This document shows positions 57,352-64,000 of a DNA stretch of 64,000 nucleotides, in pieces. Both the position numbers and the translations under genes were made by a program. Position 1 is the stretch's first letter, and each line of letters opens with the position of its first letter. The DNA comes from Schistosoma haematobium (taxonomy: Eukaryota > Platyhelminthes > Trematoda > Strigeidida > Schistosomatidae). The stretch is from contig NC_067196.1 of NCBI RefSeq assembly GCF_000699445.3, positions 5,680,616-5,744,615 on the forward strand. The letters are read 5' to 3'. The notes under the pieces are model-generated. The model did not search any database. It worked only from the letters and a program-made list of their open reading frames with translations, and was not told where the DNA came from.

Positions 57352-58139
57352 TTCAAGAAAGAAAAGAATCTAAATGAATTCAACAAAGAAGAAGTTCATG
57401 AAGAAGAACAACAACAAGAACTAATATAAGACAATAGTTAAACACAAACAAACAAAAACAACAACATGGACACATTGAATTTCTTTACTCTACTCATTTA
57501 TTTCTAATAATTATGATAAATAATCTTTATAATGGCATTTAGTTTAGGCTTATCTTTCACATTCTTGTTCAGTCAATATGTTTACTTTATTATTGATTCA
57601 TTTTATTGATTAAGTTATTTATCAAATTTTTTTTTCTTTTTCAATATATTCTCTTATCGGTGATCTTTGTCATAAAAAGGGAAAAAAAAATTTCTTTTTC
57701 ATCATTTATTATTTGCACTTTATACCCCCTACCCCATCACCATCACCACCCATACCCTGCATTAACTCACATATTACATTTTTGCACTGTTTGCAATATT
57801 TTGGTAATCATAGTCATACATAATGAGTTTCAAAGTACATTCACTACCTGTATGGCATTTATTCGTTATTTAAAAGAACTATTTTTTTTTCCATTTTGCT
57901 GAGGGGGGGGGCTGGATGTTCTTTCGATATAATTTTTAATTAGTATTATTTATTTTAATCGTACTTTTATTCATGAATTTAGTTGTTCAAATTGTTTAGT
58001 ATTTAGTTCACTATCCTATACATTTTCATCATATCATCAAATATATATATATATATAAGCGTATACATTCATTTGTATGTTATTCACTTCATTGTTGTTA
58101 GTTATTAACATTCTATGAGAAAAATGCTATCATGAGTTT
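57352..58139. other. 3' UTR and downstream of calsyntenin
   Basis: A-rich then T-rich sequence after the stop. No perfect AATAAA is visible close by; gataaataatc near 57520 is a weak poly(A) signal candidate. A G run at 57903-57910 and a short (AT)n at 58040-58057 follow. Confidence 0.45.
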
Positions 58140-58320
58140 GTCCATGTTGAATGTTTCTTCTAACATTCAGCTGATGAGTTCCAAATGGGACGAAACATGC
58201 GTCCTGGATTTCGTTGCTAGCCACTAACTCTTGTTTGCTTTAAAAGCTTGTGACTTAAGGCTATATCAAGTCAATCCTCACAGAATGTACATATGCCAAC
58301 ATGAGATACAAGTAAAACAA
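58140..58320 (+). repeat. SINE-H1 (Smα-type) 3' part with hammerhead, plus
   Basis: The tRNA-like head is missing. The hammerhead (58164-58210) is followed by the family tail gctagccactaac...aagcttgtgacttaaggc. Confidence 0.82.
58164..58210 (+). ncRNA. Hammerhead ribozyme motif, Smα type (CUGAUGA core)
   Basis: Stem I attcag, perfect ctgatga, stem II gttcc aaat gggac, gaaa, short stem III catgcg, triplet GUC (58201-58203), stem I ctggat. Stem I pairs fully with one G-U. Best conserved Smα-type ribozyme here; its short stem III is characteristic of the known schistosome type. Confidence 0.82.
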
Positions 58321-58390
58321 AACCAATTGAATTTAACATATTTACTGTTTATGAGATTTGATTGTGTTTCAGTATCTAAAAAATTTAGCC

Positions 58391-58468
<78 letters not shown>
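58391..58468. repeat. (ATT)n microsatellite
   Basis: 26 uninterrupted triplets; it creates a false poly-Leu frame. Confidence 0.98.
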
Positions 58469-60979
58469 GAATCTGTCAAATTAAGAAATTGAAATTAGGT
58501 GAATCAAAAATAATAATGCAAAATAAATACAACTAATCCGTAAAGGACTAATCATCTAGCTGATATTTGTCATGGTTCTGATCACTGTTATGTAAGTTAA
58601 GTAAGCAGTACCATATTTCTGTTATTTTTGGATGTACTGCTAATTCAGGATTACACGTAGAAATCACTGAAGTTCCTACAGCCCAGTAGCATAATTTTGA
58701 ATAGTATCAAAGTTATTGAACAGCTTATATATGGTTAAATTATAAGATTCACTGATGAGAACAAGCTATTCCATGAAGCGCAATATTGATACAAAAAGAT
58801 GGTAGACCTCGCAAGAAACCGAAATAGCTAAGCAGACTGTTTGGACAAGAACATATATATGCACTGTTTACCGATCTCGCTAAAGTATATGAGGATTATC
58901 ATACTTACGAAGCGATTGCAAATCAGTTTCACAGGTGTACAACGAGAAACTCATGTTCTCAAAATTCTACGACAAGATCGATTAAATATAATTCAAGTGG
59001 ATAAAATCGATTGTAAGGATATTTCACTCTCAGTACACTACTATTGAATATCTGATAGAATGAGTTAAAGCCTTAGAAAAGCTTTACTTTTTAGAAGTCA
59101 GCTTTGTGTGTTGACTGCCAAATTGTTGTTAACACTGTTTATGACCTGGTTCCTGCGTTTACTGTAATAAAATACAACACGGATCATTTGGTACCAATTC
59201 ATGATGGTGCAACAGATGTGACGACAGGTTAGAGGAATAAAACATCTGAGAATCGCACACAAAGCTGAACTGTTCTTGCTAGCATACGTAAGATAGAGGG
59301 CTACTTTTTCATAGCTTACAGGTTTCTAAGTAGTTTACGTTACCACAGTAAGATATCAATACCTTAAATTCACCACAGAAATATCAAAAGTAACGGTTGA
59401 GGAACTCAGAATTAAGTGAACATTCAGCTGAGATTAAGTTTTTGACCATAACTAGTCTTTTTTACCCGAAACGCTCTTCAATTGATGTGGCTGAAATCAC
59501 CGTAGATTTTATTAAGAAGATAAGAGGTACGTAAATGCACACTCATTGACTGTCTTCGTGTATTTGAAACAGTGAATGAATATATAAGGCAAGGAAATAT
59601 TTTATCCATTAGTCTCGCTTACCTCTATTCACGTGGATTTAGGGTACAATACTATGGTGTCTGATGAATAAATGATCATACTCATACTCATTTTAGAGGC
59701 AAGATCTGACAACGTATATGGATATCAGGTATACATTGGTTCAGTTGCGTGATTAATTAGGATACATTATGTATGAATCATTTGATCTTTCTTATGTTTT
59801 TTATCCTACTCGTTTTTTCTGTTAATCATATTTCACTTGCAAATTATTCTATAAATATTTTGAACACATTGACTGAGTGATACTCTGAACAGTTTGGAAT
59901 CATTTCAATTAAAATGGAAATTAGTCTGTTTAAATGAAAATTTTAACTTGTTTCATAATGATATTGTTGCTGTTAATTACAGTGCAAGTATCGATATACG
60001 TTCGATTTTGTTACTAAGATGTCTTATTCTAGTTTCTGTTCAACACTACTAACACTTTGATTCAATTGTACTCATTAAGTCCCTGTACACTTTATTTCTG
60101 TTTAATATTACTGAATATGACAGTTCATAAAATTGATCAAATATATATTAATGCATCCGTCTTCAGTTATCAAGATAAAAATAGCGAACAACATATATGT
60201 TTTATCAGAGACAAGTAGATTGATATCAAACTAATAAGTTGGTCACTTCAAGAGGGTGTGGTGTTTGAATGAACTAATGATTCCTTTGTACTTGTTGAAT
60301 GCTTGATTTCGAATTCTAAATACAGTACATCCGATTGTGCTTATCTAGTACCTCTTGATCCAATTACGTTATTTCTGGAATCCTTAGTTCATACTGTAAT
60401 TCAAATCCTCCTAATTATCACAGAGGGCTACGCTACTATTGTAGACTTTGTTCAAATATGTCGTCTAACTGAACAATTTTACCACCTATATCATACATCT
60501 ACGAAGCAAATTCTTTTGCTTAGTAAATTACCAATAAAGAGAAGTTCATAGAGTGCGTAAGCACCTGTATTTATATTGAAGCTCCAAAAGAAATGAAAAA
60601 TTCACTTTTATTAAGATATCAGTACACCATCAAGCAGACAATAATGTTTTGAATTCGAGAACGCGAAGATTTTGGTATCATTGGCAGTGATTTGAAACTT
60701 GACAACTCAGTTAAATCAGAAGTCAGAAGCGAAGAGGTTCAAAGGTATATTTGATAGAATATCGATATACCAAGAAATAACTAATCTAAGCTGGTTACCG
60801 ATTGTAGAAGAACCGAAACACAGTTTACTCACTCGTGATCTGGTTCGGATGCGTGACCGAGTGCCTTCAGCTAGGTGAGTCCATTAAAATTAATACGGTC
60901 AGCAACAAATGTTGGAGACTTACTAAGCTATTGATTGTGTGGATTTATTTACCGCTTCGCCTTATGCTATTGATGAGTA
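58469..60979. other. Unrecognised 2.5-kb tract
   Basis: Less AT-extreme than the introns, with short open frames at 58841-59047, 60303-60551 and 60835-61041, but no family signature. It may hold old transposon remains. Confidence 0.4.
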
Positions 60980-62082
60980 GTCAAGTTCTGAGATTCGATG
61001 CCGGCTACGGTAGTTCAACTGACCTCCCAAAAGTCCTTTAGGAGAAAGTTTGACATATGCTCAAGGGCTCAGGAGAGCATCTAGGTACACTTTACTATTT
61101 CAGCTTCAGTTTGGAAAAGACAGGAGATTTGATGGCCTGTATTAGTCCTAGCAATGGTGGTCTCTCAGTTGATCCAACGTTCTTTTGAAAGAGTAGACGG
61201 GTGGAGCCTCAACCACGTGCTGAGGTAATGAATTCCACTCGATGATTCGATGGGAAAGTTGATAGTCAGCTGACAAGTAATTTGTTCTAGGCTTGTGAAC
61301 GTTTTTGAAGTGTCCTTGTAAATTCTCTGTTTTGGAAGACGAGAAAAATGAGGGCATATCAGGTGCAAATTTATTACTAAGCAATTTGAAAACTGTAATC
61401 AAGTCGCCTCTAGTTCTGCAACATGACAACGGGAATAGGTTTAGCTCGGCCAGCCCAGCATCATACGGAAGAATCGCTATTCCGGTAATCAGCTAAGTTG
61501 CTGTTCTATGAACCTTTTCCAAAAGCCTACTGTCTTTTTTTAAGCAGGGGCTAGCCACTTGTATGCAGTACTCAATTTTAGGACGTACGAACACTGTATA
61601 TAAAGTCAAAAAGGCCTTAGCGTCGACATGACTAAAAGCCCTACGTATTGACCATAAGGTCCTAAAACCTTTGGCGGCTATTGCACGGCAGTGTGCAGTA
61701 GTCTTTAAGTCATGGCTAACGATGACTCCCAAGTCATTATATGTCTGGACGACAAGTAGCTCAGTGTTATTCATCGTGTATGTATCTGTACCTTGATGAC
61801 CGATATGCATCAAAACACACTTGGAAGTATTTATCGTCAACTGCCAGGTTTCAGACCATTCAGATAATTTCTTCAGGTCATTTCGAAGTTCTAACCTATC
61901 ACCCTCACATCGTATCGTTCTCCATATCTTGTCATCGTCAGCATTTAGCAATACCGATGATGATAGGAGACGAGGAAGGTCATCTACATACAAGAGGAAT
62001 AGCACTGGCCCCAAAACTGTACCCTGGGGCACTCCACTAAGCACAGTTCCCCAGCTAGATAACTTTGAGTTCACCCTTTATG
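60980..62082 (-). mobile_element. CR1-like LINE, 3' half, broken by LTR element
   Basis: Minus strand. RT motif 5 onward and the C-terminal domain, then a 3' tail reaching about 60980. The 5' side is cut at 62083 by the LTR element, so the rest of the LINE should continue beyond the right edge. Confidence 0.8.
61148..62074 (-). pseudogene. CR1-like reverse transcriptase, C-terminal half, with stop
   Basis: GVPQGTVLGPVLFLLYVDDL is the RT block before the catalytic box; the box itself reads NADD where F/YADD is expected. Then LTINTSKCVLMHIGH, YNDLGVIVSHDLK, IEYCIQVASPCLKKD and, after an in-frame TAG at 61493-61495, GDLITVFKLL and IIEWNSLPQHVVEAPPVYSF, a typical C-terminus of CR1/Jockey-group LINEs. 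Both changes mark it as inactive. Confidence 0.85.
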
Positions 62083-62471
62083 GTATTCTAATTGTCGTAT
62101 GAATTAGGAATTCCAGGATTAACGCAATTGAATTAACAAGACACAGGCACAAACGAATGTATTGTATTTAGAAATCGAAATCAAGCATTCAACCAGTACA
62201 AAGGTATCATTAGTCCATTCAAACACCACATCCACCACAGCTTAAATAGGAGTATAAGTGTTTGTAATCGGTTGTACGTCTTCTTGTTAAGTTCATCCTG
62301 AGTCTGTCCGACATTGTATAAGATAAAAACTTTGTAGTATCTAGAAAGTGCTCATTAGTATTGGAATTAACAAACGAAATCGGAACAGACTCACCTGGAA
62401 TTGTATACAATCAGCATATCGGTTTTGTACTGAAATCATTAATATCTAGAATTTGAACCATAGATTTTTCA
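62083..62471 (-). repeat. 3' LTR of Gag-only LTR retrotransposon
   Basis: Its first 62 plus-strand bases recur at the right edge with one difference (62083-62144 against 63939-64000). The inner border is set at minus-strand TG following the purine-rich gggaaggatagga. About 389 bp. Confidence 0.75.
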
Positions 62472-62486
62472 ATCCTATCCTTCCCC
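62472..62486 (-). other. Polypurine tract candidate
   Basis: ggggaaggataggat on the minus strand, abutting the 3' LTR and overlapping the stop codon of the gag-like frame. Confidence 0.6.
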
Positions 62487-63905
62487 ACGAAATAATGTTG
62501 GATCTTTATATCCCCAAGTTATGAATAATGTGGCTTCATTTAAAACATATTTCTCACATTGTTTAGAGTAAACATTAGAACTGTTTTTGTGATAAGGGTA
62601 AACAGCAGTTGATATGAAATCATCCGAAATGTAATCAAACTCGAGGTCACTTAGTACTCGTGCTTCGCATTGAGCAGGTTTTTCACAAGGATCAAATGCA
62701 TTATGAGGAGAGGTAATATATGATACGACATTAGGATTTGATTCTTCTGAAATATTCTTATGAAATTCATTTGGACTGTCATTGCAGAGCGTAGGATCGT
62801 TAGAAAAACCAGCATCTATCCAAACCACATCAGGTTTCCGATCATGATTAGGTTCATTTAACATATTTTCTTCAGAATTGCAAGGAATTTCATGAGAAAT
62901 ATGTGAATCATTAGGAAAAGTCATACCTGGTACAACAGCATGAGAATTATGATAAATCGGTTGATAAGGAACTGCTGTCTCACAAGAATTCTCGATTTCA
63001 TCCAACTCTGAACTGCCATATGACTCTGCACTGTCTTTTAAAATCGTTGATAAAGATAAATGATCATTAAAGACATCCGAATTATTGAAACTTAAATTTC
63101 AAGATCTAGTACAGCTTGAAGCAAAATGGACAGTAGCTTTGCATACTGACTGAATGTGTCCTACCTTACCACATCTAAAACATTTAGCATTACGAAATAC
63201 ACATGAATTGCGAGCATGAAACTTTCCACATGATAAACATTTACCAAATTTCGTCTCACCTTTGTGATTTGCTTTGCAATTCCTCGTTGAAACACCTTTC
63301 ATCTTTACACGAGAATAGGAATCACTGTTAAATGAACGCAAGTTTGATTGACCCTGAGATTGTAGATCATCACGACGACTAAGCTAAGTATTAGAAATCT
63401 TCATCGACTGGATATCAAGTTCATTGACTGCTTCGTAGTTAATACATGCAGTTCTAGCATCTTGAAAGGAACAGTTTGGCATTTTTAACAGCTCTCTTTC
63501 CAAACTCGGTATATTAATTCCTGCAGTTAATCGATCTCTCAGTTGCACATGAAGTTGATCACCGAAATTACACTTGGCAGCTTGTTTCTGTAATTCAAGG
63601 ATGAATTCCCGAGCCTTTTGGTCATTTTGACGAACCATCTTATGAAACTTCGCCCTTTCACGGCATTCAAAACTGGTGCATTTTACATGACTTAATAATA
63701 GCTCTTTAAGAGTTGCATAAGGGAGTGAGATAGGTTTTTCTGGATATGCCAAAGTTTTTAATAAGCTGTACGCTTCTCTCCCAATGAATGTGAGGAAGTG
63801 TGCCACAATATTAACATCCTCATCATCTTCCTTGGTCATGCTCCAGATTTCGAACCTTTCCAAATAATCCTCAAAAGCTTCAGGAGTTGAATGAATATCT
63901 AACTT
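62475..63905 (-). pseudogene. Gag-like polyprotein with zinc knuckles, several in-frame stops
   Basis: A single frame on the minus strand, broken by stops at 63384-63386 and 63099-63101 and one near the first ATG. The N-terminal part (FEDYLERFEIW, HFLTFIGREAYSLL, LLKMPNCSFQDA) is a retrotransposon capsid-type domain. Then come zinc knuckles CLSCGKFHARNSC (CX2CX3HX4C) and CFRCGKVGHIQSVC (CX2CX4HX4C). The C-terminal 170 residues are acidic, with no recognised domain, and end LFRGEG in the polypurine tract. The tail may be the relic of a pol C-terminus after deletion, or a family-specific extension. Confidence 0.8.
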
Positions 63906-63918
63906 TTACATTACAGGC

Positions 63919-63933
63919 TCCATCGCGACGCCA
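63919..63933 (-). other. Primer-binding-site candidate
   Basis: tggcgtcgcgatgga on the minus strand, just inside the 5' LTR; TGG would pair with a tRNA CCA end. The tRNA is not identified. Confidence 0.5.
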
Positions 63934-63938
63934 ATATA

Positions 63939-64000
63939 GTATTCTAATTGTCGTATGAATTAGGAATTCCAGGATTAACGCAATTGAATTAAGAAGACAC
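63939..64000 (-). repeat. 5' LTR, start only
   Basis: 62 bp visible; 61 match the 3' LTR. The rest lies beyond the window. Confidence 0.8.

Larger units (their letters stand above)
62083..64000 (-). mobile_element. Gag-only Ty3/gypsy-type LTR retrotransposon (incomplete at window edge)
   Basis: Minus strand. Direct LTRs, a primer-binding-site candidate ending in TGG, one long gag-like frame and a polypurine tract, with no protease, RT, RNase H or integrase in the 1,467-bp interior. It is inserted in the CR1-like LINE. Expected length about 2.2 kb. Confidence 0.75.

Noticed and set aside
58231..58470. Frame ending in poly-Leu
   Set aside because: Produced by the (ATT)n microsatellite.
61741..62102. 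Plus-strand open frames of 93-99 codons
   Set aside because: Antisense to the CR1-like reverse transcriptase.
1..64000. CRISPR array or prokaryotic operon
   Set aside because: No regular short direct repeats with unique spacers; gene structure, repeats and base composition are eukaryotic.

Overview
The window is AT-rich, intron-rich flatworm DNA, almost certainly from a blood fluke (genus Schistosoma; species not determinable from here). The main reasons are tRNA-like SINEs that carry hammerhead ribozymes (Smα type), several RTE-like and CR1-like non-LTR retrotransposons, long (TA)n and (TTA)n tracts, and a host gene with small exons in kilobase introns. There are no bacterial-style operons.

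One host gene dominates. The 3' part of a calsyntenin gene runs on the + strand from 16524 to 57351. I could place eleven exons (here A to K) with canonical AG/GT borders, and their phases agree at all ten junctions: 3,230 nt in total, giving about 1,075 codons. The 5' part (signal peptide and most of the cadherin repeats) is not in the window. The first 16.5 kb is therefore read as intron or upstream sequence. Exon A ends the second cadherin repeat, B to F carry the LamG-like (LNS) domain, F to I the membrane-proximal ectodomain, J the transmembrane helix, and K the acidic cytoplasmic end. The product is expected to be a type I neuronal or postsynaptic membrane protein.

The introns and flanks are filled with transposable elements. 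(1) About twenty tRNA-related SINE copies, here SINE-H2, many with a hammerhead of CUGAGGA core. (2) Smα-type SINE pieces (SINE-H1) with CUGAUGA or CUGACGA cores. (3) An RTE-like LINE with an intact 1.6-kb reverse transcriptase ORF (14526-16378), inserted into a SINE-H2 with a 14-bp target duplication. (4) Three 3' ends of a second RTE-like LINE on the minus strand, one internally deleted and flanked by a 13-bp duplication just upstream of exon B. (5) A CR1-like LINE 3' end near 61-62 kb, broken by a Gag-only LTR element that runs off the right edge. (6) Several unclassified repeat pairs, including near-identical inverted pairs at 5911/12399 and 17297/26033. The second pair flanks exons B-D.

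From left to right: 1-16.5 kb repeats and the RTE LINE; 16.5-39.2 kb exons A-H with SINEs; 39.2-54.7 kb two long repeat-rich introns around exon I; 54.7-57.4 kb exons J and K; 57.4-61 kb mostly unrecognised; 61-64 kb nested LINE and LTR element.
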